A stretch of DNA of 64,000 nt from Atopsyche davidsoni. Taxonomy: Eukaryota > Arthropoda > Insecta > Trichoptera > Hydrobiosidae. The DNA lies in assembly GCA_022113835.1 (NCBI GenBank), contig JAILWY010000001.1, forward strand, positions 10,842,501 to 10,906,500, written 5' to 3'. Positions 11,719 to 23,686 of this stretch are shown here, piece by piece. The first letter of the stretch is position 1. Each line of letters opens with the position of its first letter. The position numbers and the translations under genes were made by a program. The notes under the pieces were generated by a model that had not been told where the DNA came from, ran no database searches, and saw only the letters and a list, made by a program, of their open reading frames with translations.

Positions 11719-12546
11719 ATTCATGATCTTTTCATCACATTTACGTACAATCCTGCTTGGTCGTAAATTAAAGATTTGCTATCGCCTGGCCAGTCATCGC
11801 ATCACAGACATGATCTTACAGCTAGTTTTCAAACAAAAACTCTTGGATCTCACGACAAATCATACAGTCTAATATGGCTGAAAGAAAAAATTGTTCCAAC
11901 TCAAATTGATAGTGTTATATTTGCTGAACTACCGAATCAACATGAAGATCCGATACTTTTTGACGTTGTTTGTAAGAACATGACCCACTGCCCATGCGGA
12001 GCATTGAATATGAATTTACCTTGCATAAAAGACGGCAAATGCACGAAAAGATATCCACGCGATTTGACTAATGAAACTCAAACTGGTGATGATGGATATC
12101 CGAAATACAGACGACGAAAGCCAGAAGATGAAAGATTCACCACCACTATTAAATTAAGAAACGTCGATATTGACATTGATAACAGATGGATTGTTCCATA
12201 CAGTTCAATAGTGTCAAAAGCATTTCAAACATATATCAATGTGGAAGACTGCAACTCCGTGAAATCCATAAAGTACGTAAGCAAATATGTTAACAAAGGC
12301 AGAGACATGGCAGTGTTTGAGCTTTCAAATCGAAACGATGAAATCACTCAATTTCAGATGGGTCAGAACACCGAAAAATCTTTATGTTTACACACCTACC
12401 GAAAAAACTCACTATATTGTTTATCCGCTAGCATTAAGATAAAAAAGTTACTAAATAAACAATGTTTTTTTTTTTTTTTTTTTCGAACAAATAAAAGTAT
12501 TTTATTTCTTTATTAAGCGTAGTAGCACGCGCCGGGTATCCGCTAG
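11719..12546 (+). mobile_element. Helitron, internally deleted, 3' end intact
   Basis: A rolling-circle transposon remnant. Protein homology to the Helitron Rep domain begins near 11722, and the element ends in a typical Helitron 3' terminus. Near the end, GCCGGGTATCCG can form a short CGG/CCG stem a few bases before the terminal CTAG at 12543-12546. The next base is T, as expected for insertion into an AT dinucleotide. A T-rich, AATAAA-containing tail (about 12450-12515) separates the coding relic from the terminus. The 5' end was not found, so the start given is only where homology begins. A 3' hairpin this short is weak on its own; the coding relic next to it is what makes the call. Confidence 0.85.
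11722..12442 (+). pseudogene. Helitron Rep/helicase polyprotein, broken
   Basis: The intact protein nicks DNA with an HUH/Y2 Rep domain and unwinds it with a Pif1-type helicase. Visible Rep pieces in one frame are DLFITFTYNPAW, an in-frame TAA at 11764-11766, LSPGQSSHHRHDLTA, SLIWLKEKI, CIKDGKCTKRYPR, ETQTGDDGYPKYRRR and SIKYVSKYVNKGRDMAVF. Both candidate catalytic tyrosines (Y-x3-Y, codons at 12274 and 12286) survive. The His-x-His motif expected just before SLIWL is absent, apparently removed by a deletion after DLTASF. At 12362 the reading frame shifts and continues as TPKNLYVYTPTEKTHYIVYP to a stop at 12440-12442, which resembles the C-terminal tail of the helicase. The whole helicase core is missing between these parts, so the protein is dead. 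Confidence 0.88.
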
Positions 12547-14250
12547 TGTCTTATAAAAGTTTAAATTTACGACTAGTATCTTATCTTATTTTCAGTGCTT
12601 TAGTTATTATTGCAGCTATCGTTAAGACTAATATTTCTCCAACAACACTCTTGAAATAATCATTTAACAGCTGACGGTAGTTTTATGAATTTTTCCATTG
12701 AGTTCCAAACCCAGAAAACAGAAGATCAACCAATTGATCACGAGACAATTGAAATCTCAAAATAAATAAAAAGCCATGAAATAATGTCAGTTTTAAAACT
12801 TATAAGATAAAGGCTTAATAATTTCAACATCAATGACGCATGTTGGCAAAACTTGTCGCTTCAATATATAAAATTAGAGACATCTCAATTTTAATAGAAT
12901 TCCACTAAGTACTTCATATCAAAAAAAAATAATATACTAATTAAGTTGTTGCAGATATATATAAATAGTTTACGTTGTTAATAATTAAGATTCAAATATT
13001 CCTTTTTTTGTAAATGCTTTATTTAATAATTATAGCTCTGAAAGTTTTCCAATTTATTTTGGCCCGTAACTCATAATTAGTTACAGCTTATTTGCGGAAT
13101 CTCTGAGAGTAAAATTCTCATTTTCACACATATGCTATAATTACAGGTATCGTCTCTTGCAGATCTTGGCCTGCTCTATACCTCGTCAGATATCGTCATC
13201 AATATGCCGTGTAATAACGGCTTCCCTACGTGTTCTCTGCCCTTTTTGTTTCCATAGATGTTGCAGATTGTTGAATTCTCCACAACGAGACTTTAATTGG
13301 CGCCGATTTAGATACAAAGATGAAAAGTATGTGGCGATCTTTGAAAACGTGCTTGATCGATGAACAAAATTATAGGATAATTGCAGATATACCTTATAAT
13401 AAAAAAACCATAACATACAAAAAAATTGATTTTAATATTAAAATAAAAAGTATTAAATTCAAATTTATTAACAATATTTAAAATCAGATTTGAAATATCA
13501 GATATTAATACAAAAACTATAAAACCAAAAAATATATATTTAATATTGCTATGAGAAAAGTGATTTTTTTACATAGAAAAATTCTAATTCCTGCCTATCT
13601 ACACATAAAATAGGTTTTATTTTAACCACTGACTATTTATCTGTTTAAATATTTGATATAAAGTACTTGGTGAGGTTTCGATATTAAATATCTTAAATAT
13701 AATAAATTCTTGTGATTTAATCAACGTTTTATTTTTAATGTAACCATTGCCTGTTTCTCTAAGAATCAATATCTCTTTTTCCAAAAAATTGTCACTTCCT
13801 TGCATATAATTTACTAATCATTTTCAAAATAGGTCGGTGAAAAAATACACATTTAAATTTTAACGTGTATACTATAAAATCATTAAAATATATTTATAAA
13901 AAAAGTCAAGTGAATTGTAAAATAGACTGATATTAGATATAATATTTTCAACTGATTCACTGTTCTCCTATGCAAAGCCTTAAAGCGTGGTTTAAGTCGG
14001 CGCAAAGTGCCGGACTGGTGCATTGCACTTTTGCTTATTAAATCTGTGCGAATTCCCAAATTTAATATTTCAGTTGCATCACTCGAGCTCCTAAAAGCCT
14101 TAGGACTGCATGATGGAAGTATTAAGCAGCCAAATTGCATGAGAATTATTTTTGAATTATCTCAGAGCGCGTCTGCCTCCTTTTAATAACACGGTACCTG
14201 AACCAGTTTCATTTAAAACGAGGAGTTACTCGGCGGGCGCTCCACGCACG
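12547..14250. other. Non-coding stretch with GC-richer patches at about 13145-13370 and 13980-14250
   Basis: AT-rich apart from two patches. The one at about 13145-13370 is open in both directions (68 codons plus, 76 codons minus). The minus frame has a basic stretch, NRRQLKSRCGEF, but no recognisable family. The second patch leads into the C-rich minisatellite. No RNA gene was seen. Confidence 0.4.
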
Positions 14251-14430
14251 CCCCCCCCCCCCCTGTACCCCCCTGTACCCCCCTGTACCCCCCTGTACCC
14301 CCCTGTACCCCCCTGTACCCCCCTGTACCCCCCTGTACCCCCCTGTACCCCCCTGTACCCCCCTGTACCCCCCTGTACCCCCCTGTACCCCCCTGTACCC
14401 CCATGTACCCCCTGTATCCCCTCCATGCCC
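14251..14430. repeat. 10-bp C-rich minisatellite (CCCTGTACCC)n
   Basis: After a pure C run at 14251-14260, the unit CCCTGTACCC repeats 14 times without a mismatch from 14261 to 14400. It then decays through CCATGTACCC, CCTGTATCCC and CTCCATGCCC. The minus strand has runs of six G separated by TACA, a strong G-quadruplex pattern. The plus strand is the matching i-motif-type C tract. Proline- and glycine-rich open frames across the array are repeat artefacts. Confidence 0.97.
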
Positions 14431-17400
14431 GCCGCATCTTATCACAGCACTTCCTTATCTTCAGCCGATTCCTGTGCTGCAAATATTTTATACATTCAAC
14501 GTTTTTAAAATAATTTTAAGCAACAAGTTACAAAGATTTATTTATTAAAAATTTTCAGGATATAAATTACTGTACGTAAAAATATAATATTTGTATACTA
14601 TGTGTTTAGTTTTTGATAAGTCAAAGTTTATTGTAACATTGTAGACGGTTATATAACAAACTCTCATTCCAAGATATGTTCTTATTGCTTATTTGGTATT
14701 GTTTATTTGGATATAAAATAAAATATTTAGACCTTATCGATCTTATCAATTGGTATCAATAATCTGTTTCTGAATAAATTTATTTTCAAAGTATTGTATT
14801 GAAAACTCTTTATAAAGTGTATTGAAAGCATTTTGATGGAAGTTGTTTTGACAGAATCTATTTAGATAAATTATTTAGACTAACCCACCCCTAAAAATCA
14901 CTGTATATTTATAATTTGCATCTATATCCTGTTAGATTTTTTTATAAACCTATGTCTATTATAGTTGTTTATAACATAATTTTGTTTATTTTCTCTGCTT
15001 AATCTTAATTTTTTTTATGGTTAAACGTATTTTGTTTATTCAGATATGAATTGAGTCATCAATTTTGTGTGAAATTATTCACTAGGATACGCCATCCATA
15101 TATCGAAATTAAATATACCCCGAATAAAAACAATAGCACGTAAGTTTATTTTGTTCCCACGGAGGGTGAACAGAAATAAAAATGATTTATAACAATAGTT
15201 GAGATCAAGCCGAGAAATCAATAGCAATCACGTAACAAAACTTAAAAAGCCATCGCGATATAGAAGCCTCCTACACGGACTACCAGGAGCAGGGTCGGAG
15301 TGTATAATTACGCGAGATAGCATCGATAACCTGCCCCGCTAGACCAACGCAGGGAGCCGCGACCAGATACCTCCTCGACCATTCTGCATTCCTGGTATAA
15401 TAGTAGACCGCGTCACCGAGGCCCGGACACCATAATGCAAGGGTAATGCGCTCCAGATTTAATTGATCTCCATAGTGCGGCATGTGTTTATCCGCTGACG
15501 TATGTACAATTCAACACCATTAACTTTTATAACTTTCCGCGATACCCGCGTATTAACCATAGAAAATGTTCACTTTGTAATTCTAATCGCAGTTTTCGCC
15601 ATGAGAAATGCATGCCATAGAATGCAGCCAAACTACTTGTTAAAACTAATATCTATGAGTCCTAATAAATTTTACTATCGTTCAACAATGAATAAAAAAT
15701 ACTACAACTATACTAGTACTATAACTTTTCGTGAAAGCTATACAGCCTGAAAATTGTCATACCAATCATTAATTTTATTTTACAATTAGAATTATAAAAG
15801 GAATTACAAAGTGTACACTTCAAAAGTAATTCTTCTGATGATTACATGAGGCCATGTGCTCCAAAAACCTTCCCGGCTAGCTCTCAGCTTACGAGGTGAC
15901 TTCATCAAAAAACCATTTGGGATTGACCGCCCAGTCCCAGGTGAGCTAATTGAGATGTTTAAACGAAGTGCATACTTAGCGGCAAAAGAAAATTACACCT
16001 TGGAAGTGTAATATTAATAATAATATTATGTGCGAATTTTTCAGAGTTTTCAAATTAAATTATAACCGTACGTATCTTAATCATTGTGATACCGCGTGCA
16101 TGAAATATTGACAGATGGTCATTATCATCACACAAGAACAAGAAGATAAATATATGGGGTACGAATATAATATGTGTAAAGAGGAAAAGAAGTCTCATCA
16201 ATGTACTGAAAAATAAGAAGTTACATTATATAAAAAAAATAAATGTATACCTCTTTTATCAGAGCGATTTCTCTGAAATTAATTAATTTTATAATTGTTA
16301 ATATTTCAATGATTAGCTACTTCACTTACAAGACATTTTATTTAAGCACCTTCCAGTTTTTTAACAATATATGAAAATAATATTTATATCGTGTATATTT
16401 GAAAACGAATATCATAAAGAAGAATACATTACTGAACGCATCTACATTTCGTTAGCAGTCATTGTTAGCGGTCTTCAAAAACGGCTATGAAGGTTTCAAA
16501 GGCGATGCTATCAAGATGTGTTAATAAAAGCTCCCGATACGGCGTAACAACTTCAAAGAAACGAAAGTGACTAAGACAAGGCCATTTATATGCATCCTGT
16601 ATTAGTAGACATTAATAGATACATTAGCTTAAGGCATCCGTTTCTCTGATTGGTAGCGGGAGTTCTGGCACCGTCATCCAAAATAAATACTTGTGGTGTT
16701 ACCTGTATTATATTATTATAAAAGAATATCCAAATCGAAGCAACTCTTTATATTAATGAGTATTGAGAGCAGGGGCAGGACATCGAACTTACAATAACCC
16801 TTTATTTCCACCAACTCATATGATTATAGTAGATAGCTCCCCGAAAATTTATATTGAATAGTTAAAGTCATAATACTAAATATTTAATTTAGTGTTCGAA
16901 TATATTACAATATTATATAAACCAGCTTTTGCAGCTTTATCAAGAGCTTCAAATCCAACAGTTTAATTATGAACCAAAAGAAGGGATCAACGTTTTTTAA
17001 ATCTTTATACTAAGTATATCACGCGAAAGGATGCTCAAACGACCGTAAAATTCATAATTGCACTTTTCCTAATACGCAAATTTTCTGCATGCTTATTTCG
17101 AGCTTTGCGAATTAAGTCGATATGATCTTCCTGTTGCAGCTTCATTAACTACCTCTCCTCGAGTATTTCAAACGTAATAAAACATCTTTTAATGGTCTAA
17201 GCTTTGTATTTAATTGGTGGCGTGTTTTGATTTCGTAACCATAAGTCCGTGAAATTACCAGTTTAGGGTTTTAAGTAGATCTCAAATGCAAATGAAATTG
17301 GTACTTACTTATCATTAAAATTAAATGATGCCGGGGATTTTACTACCTAATATAAAATATCTCATAAAGATTTTTTATGCAGCTTATTAATGTGGTTATA

Positions 17401-20244
17401 TGATTTTCTAGCAACATTGTTATTAAAAATCTTTCTCTGTTTAATGTACTTTAAAGTATTGTTTTTCAAAAACTCGAGTAGGTTAGCAATAATCGCCATT
17501 AAGTTTTCTCATATCTTATTGTTTTCATTTTTCAATATTATCAAATTTATAGGTTGACTAGAAAAATTTATAGTTTTAAAATAAATTTGACATAAAAAAT
17601 TATAAGTGATATTTAATTGATTGAAATATACAAGAATAATTTTTATCTAGATATGAATACATAACGCCGGTCGAAAATCACCTGCACTTGATCAATATAA
17701 GTAAATGCACGCCATTCCACGAGGCAGTCGGTGTAAATTAGTTAACTAGTGCACGTATTTCTATCCAACCTTATACTAAGTTTAACAGTCGTGAACTTAA
17801 TCAACAGCCCTGTTGTACGTTATTGTGCCAGTCATATGTTAGACCAGGCGTACGAGAACATTGCACCATTAACCATGGATTACGTAAGCCTTGTTTAACA
17901 AATGACTTTACGTATCACAGTAAGTCGAAAGCAATCACTTATGCATTTGCATGCAAACACGCATTGATTTTCAGATGTTAAATTTTACATTATCACAAAT
18001 AATCATTGGAAATAACTCAACTAGAAGCTACAGAATATAATCAATAGAGATGGCCGAATATATATTTTTTTTAATATTATATATAAACGTACATACAAAC
18101 TTAGCTTTGGCTTCACATATAAGCAGAATTTCAAAGTATACGTGTACCCTCTCGGGATTCGTTTCATTTTCGGTTGTAATTTTCTCAAACGTTACTTTCA
18201 TAATATTACCTTCGATTCTCATATGAAATCAAATTAGATTCCTAACAGTAACGTCTATACTTTTTGATACGTGACGTATCACGATACCTCCGGCCACCCG
18301 TAAGGCCGATAGTCATTTCATACGACGGGCACTGAAGGTATATCACGCTCGGGTCCGAAGCACTCGGGATCTCGAAAGCTCGTGCAGACGGCGGAGCTTC
18401 TGATATGGTGGCAGCTTCGTGGACCACCGGTTAGTAACGCTTCAGTATGAAGCTTGATGGGGTTTGAATTATGATGGATCTGATAACGATCTTGAATAGT
18501 TTTTATTCAGACTGAGCGCTCACTCCATGCACAGCGTTATTATTAACTTGATAGATAAAATGGCTTTGTAAGTTATTGCAGATAAATAACACGTCATAAT
18601 TAAGTTTTGCTTCTGCTTCATAACATTGATTAATTAACAGTAAAATATTTATAAATTGTTAATTGTTAAGTCTGTTTATTTTAATCATTCAATTTTATTT
18701 ATTTTTACTTAGTGAACAAAAATTTATTTTAAAAGATCTGATAATTTCATGAATTGGAATGTATTTGTATGCTTCGATACATAAGATAATTCATATTTTT
18801 AAATTAACGTTATATTAATTTAAATATGAGGATATGCAAATAATAAAAAAATATTTGAAGAATATTATTTACGCGTTAAATCAACTAACGAAAAATTCTT
18901 ACAAATAATAACTATTTTTTACATAATTATTCTGTTAGAATATCAAAAGTTATTTTAACTCATCACTTAATAAATACCTTAATGTAATTTAATAAATCTT
19001 GAGATGTAGTAGCAGTATAGTTAAAAATTTGTAACAAAGTAATTTTATAACTATTTGAATGATTATATATGACCTGGCGGGAAAAGTAGCGTAACAGTAG
19101 CACTGATACACAAATTTCACGGCGAATCAAATCCAAAACAGTTTATAATCGGTCAATTTCATCTCCGACTGTTTATTCTCCCATGGTCCCATATGGGCCT
19201 GAGGTCCGAGGCTAGGCTTCCGTCACGTACGCAATAATTGGGCCGAACATCGGAGATTACTGTAACCTGTCAAGGGGCAGTTTTGTACCACACAAATATG
19301 GAAAGACCTGATCGAAGATATTAAAAAAGATGGAATGGGCTAATGAAGCGGGGCCCGGCGATCGAAGTAATTGGCTGCCTCTTTACACGTTGCACGGGAG
19401 ATGCGTTTAATGTTATGAGCCGAGGATTTAGTGCTAGTAGCATGCGATAGGAATTACTCGAAGGGAGCGAAGCCGCGGAGATGTGCTTTAACGTTTAGGT
19501 TACTTAAGATAGATAATGCAGTCTAATTAGAAGTGATTTACATTTTAGCCTCAATAATAATAATAATATAGTAAAAATATTTTACAACTAAAAAGCCCTG
19601 ACTTTTATATTAGTGCGTGGGTAAATGGATCAAACGTACGCGATCACTATTTATCTTCGTGGCTAATTATTTTAGCTCAGTTTCAATGTATTTCAATATT
19701 TTTTATAATATAACTTTATAATCACAAAAAAACTATACTGTATTATATATTTTGTTATACATAATTTTATATTTTTTCATATTGTAAAATAATCTTTATT
19801 TTAAAAATTTTGGTGTTTTTAAATTCTTATGAGGTTTTTATAATAAAAATGTGTTTGTAAAACATAATATTAATTTCAGATTTATTTATGATAACATTTT
19901 TTATGAAAGATGGCTTATTATTAAATATTATGCTTGTGGTACATGACTGTTAGTCAAACAAGACTATTATATATGTGCATGACTATTAAATTAACATATT
20001 GCATGTATATATGTTTATACATGCAAAGTGTTATACTAATGATGAAAATGATCAACCGTTAACCAAACTAGAAATTCAGTCTAATAACTAAATAATAACG
20101 AATCGTAATATCGCTTATCTCACAGCAGGAATGCATTTCCTTACACAGCCAGTCGATTAATCCGTAAGCCAATTAATTACCTGTGACAAAAACTGTCCGC
20201 CGTGATGGATCTGCACTGACTTCCCGCCCCTCGCCGCCGCACTG
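14431..20244. other. Long non-coding stretch with several GC-richer blocks
   Basis: AT-rich background with GC-richer blocks at about 15250-15490, 15840-15960, 18270-18450 and 19070-19500. The 15280-15483 minus frame (67 codons) and the 18242-18427 minus frame (61 codons) match nothing I know. The 19070-19500 block is the longest and contains GGGCCCGG-type words. No tRNA, tandem array or transposon end was noticed here. Confidence 0.45.
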
Positions 20245-20346
20245 GCGCACCACCACACCACCACACACCACCCCACCACACACCACACCACCACATACTA
20301 TACCACCACACCACATCACCACACACCACACACCACACACCACACC
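20245..20346. repeat. CCA/CA-rich simple repeat
   Basis: An irregular array of CACCA, CCACA and CACACCA units of about 100 bp. The threonine/histidine/proline frame on the plus strand and the glycine/valine/cysteine-rich frame on the minus strand are products of the repeat. It sits inside a GC-richer block of about 20110-20470. Confidence 0.93.
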
Positions 20347-23300
20347 ATCGCCAGGCGCAACACGGCGCCTTGTGCTCTCTGTGTGGGTTTTATCCGGAGT
20401 CTCTGCGTTATTCGCCGTTTGTGTTTTGTAACTTAATTGAAACGTCCTGGAGCGGAGACCACCCTGTTTCACAATGCGTGCCTACAGGAAGACATTAATG
20501 AAATGCCTTAAATATTTTTTTTTCTACCCATATATTTTGTAAAGTCGAATGTATTGTCCATTATATGCAAAAATAAGAATATCATCTTAAAAATGCACCT
20601 TTATGGGTCGTATTCTATCTTAATGGTAAATATTATTCATGATTTTAACAAAGTGTAATTATTCAAATCCTGTACATTTGGGACGCTTGAAATTATAAAA
20701 AAAGTGTTAAGCAGCTTTGAAACACCTTTCAAAAACTTAAGAAAAATTCAGTACAGGAATATTTTATAATTGTTTAAAATACGGTTCAGAGTACGGTTTT
20801 TTTAATCATTAACTGTCCGTAAAATTCCATAAAAGTATGTATCACGTTGTAATAAAACATATATTCAATTTAATCAGATAAGCCTATGGTCCAATTGATT
20901 ACATTTATTTTGCTTGTTTTTTTAATAAACTCAAATAAAATAAACAAAATTAACTAGTTTTTATATTTAAATTTTTTTTTTCTAACCACCCGGTACGTTG
21001 CGAGCGAACCTTAAGGTTTGAACTTTGGCTGTATTTCCATTCAAGTCAGTCTGAATAGATTTGTTTAATTTGTAAAGCGGAATGGTTTTCTGTATTCTGC
21101 ACAAATTGGCAATAATAGATACAAATTTGGATTCCGAATCGCAGGCCTAATAACGCAGAGATACCATCGAACAATTTGCTCCTAATTCCTGTGGCTAATG
21201 GTCCCTCAGAGAAAGTTCAATCTGCATTATGCATACCTCCAAAGGCTCTATTAGGAAACCTTTGTTGGATTGATACTTGCCCGCATTCGTTTTAATCTCA
21301 CGGACAACTACCTTAGAGATGAGCTTTGGATATGCTCATAAAGCTTACTACTGAATCTAGAATATATCGCTCTATGGGGGGTATTTTTAAGTTAAAAGGT
21401 AATTTCTTACCTACTAATAAATTGAATTAAAATTTAAACAAATCATCGTTTTCATTTTAAAGACATTAAAAAACACTGATATTAAGCCATTTGTAGAATA
21501 AAATATTGTTTTGTTTGTCAAAAACGGGCACACTCCAAAACAATTATTTTTTTTAATTTGCTACATTCGTATACAGTTGAACAAATTTAAAATATACAAC
21601 TTGATGTTTTTCAACCAAATTTATAAAAATCCGTCATTATTTGAGTAAGATTGTGATTATATCTTTTTTGTATAATTTTAGTATCTTAAACATTATTTAT
21701 TCATATTTAAAATATCATCTTAAGAAAAATCTGTATTGTTTTAAACAAGTCGGTTTTCTTTATATACATATATACGAAAGTCATTGTGAACTGGTTTCCA
21801 ATAAAACATTGATATGGTTGGTATTCATTGCAAAATTCGACTTTAAGCGTTAACAATTTAAACATTGGATATACTCGTACAGTGAAATTCCCGTTTTTAT
21901 CGTAAAATTTTACTTGGAGATGGAATTCTGACTGAATTGACATGTCTTTTTGAAATCAAAGGCATGCAAATAACGTGAACTTCTGTTTCAGACGCGGGAA
22001 TAAGTTAAAAAGCGACAGGAAAATCGATAAATCTTCATTTTTTCGTTGAGTTTTTATAAATCTTTTATAAAAACGTATTTTGAGATGCAAAAACCGATTG
22101 AATATTTTTAACGACGCTTTTGAATGCAAATTATATTTAAAACTACAATAAAACGCAAAACGCACTGATCTCTTTGTTTGGGAGGTCTATTTCTCAATTT
22201 ATATACATATATAATAGAAGAGTTGTTCAGTTGCAAAACCAAAAATTTTGTTACCAAAAATATTTATTTAATGATTTGTTTTCTTTTATAAAATTTGATA
22301 TTCAATTTATTGTGATTATTTAAAAAACAAGGAGTCATTCTAGAAAAGGTTTTGTAATGAAGTAACCTACACATGGGTGATATACATATGATTCATAATA
22401 ACTCATACCTAGATAAAATACACTAAGATTTTTAAGATACCTGAAATATAATTTATTTTCAAAATAATAGATAAAAAAATTGTCTTCCCTTTTCACACGT
22501 GTTAATCGCAAAAAAACACACCGTCATAATGGCGGAGATCTTCTCGGACGTGCGAAGTGTCGCCAACAATAGGCGCTCCGAGTGAAAAATGCAGCTCGGG
22601 CAAAAAATGCAAGACAATTGGCTCCTGCGATTCTAGAATCAAAAATGCTTTGTGCACATTCGCAGCAGCGCGAGTCCCGGCGTCCCGGGGTGAATTATGA
22701 TATCGGAAAAAAAATCATCCCTACACTTGATGTCATTGATCGGGCGCATTGAAATGTCTGATTTTCGCTAGTGAATGTAAAATTTGACGTTTCCGAGAAT
22801 TGTCGATAGTTTCGACGTTTGCGTAAAAAAACGTTACTGCAATTTGTCATTGCTACATTGATGGAATTGAAATGGTTGGCTTAAAAAAAATACTTATTTT
22901 TTAGAATATAAATATTGTTGAGTGAACTTATTTAAATTTATTGAAATATTTGATTTTAAAATACAGAAAAAACATTTTTATTTTTGATTGAATTGTAATC
23001 TTTCAATATTTTCTTTAACATGCTATTTTATCGGTCGTTATTGTATTACCGACATAAAACACTTTAGAATCTACTATTTATTATATTTATGATCAATACT
23101 GGTTAAAATATTCTTTTACTCGTATAAAAGTACTACAAAGTAAAAGTACTGTTTTTAGTACTACAAATTATAACGTTACTGGATGTAGTAAAAAACCGAT
23201 TATCTTTTTTTATTTCAACGTTAAAATAGATATGCGTTATATATTTGTTATATTTAATTTTAACTTCCCAAAAACTTTTAAATTATAATTATTTTTAAAA

Positions 23301-23654
23301 GCGACGTTCCTTAATCAGAAAACATGTGTACATTTCAATGAGATATTACGCAATCACTTAAGTTTTAAGTAGTTAGCAGAAAAACAAATTCATTCACTTT
23401 TTTCGTTCAATAGATAAGTGCTCAAGGCGAATTAATCAAACGTTTGTAATTTTTCAAAATGCTCCTAATTGGAAACACATATCTAATTTTACACTACTAA
23501 TGAATCAAGACATGCTTTTGTACATAATATATTGGACAGCATCTAGTATACAATGAAAGCAAAACAGGTATTTATTAAAACCATCATGACAATTCATTTA
23601 TAATATATAATTATAGTTCAAACTTCAAAATGCTTTTTAAAAAGTTTAAACAAG

Positions 23655-23686
<32 letters not shown>

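Noticed and set aside
11776..12516. A single 246-codon intact protein
   Set aside because: It starts at TTG within Rep homology, an in-frame stop lies just upstream, and the last 50 codons are a shifted frame plus poly-T; it is a Helitron pseudogene.
14152..14508. 118-codon proline-rich open frame
   Set aside because: It is created by the 10-bp C-rich minisatellite; minus-strand frames across the same array are equally long.
20173..20472. 99-codon minus-strand frame rich in Gly/Val/Cys
   Set aside because: It is a translation of the CCA/CA simple repeat.
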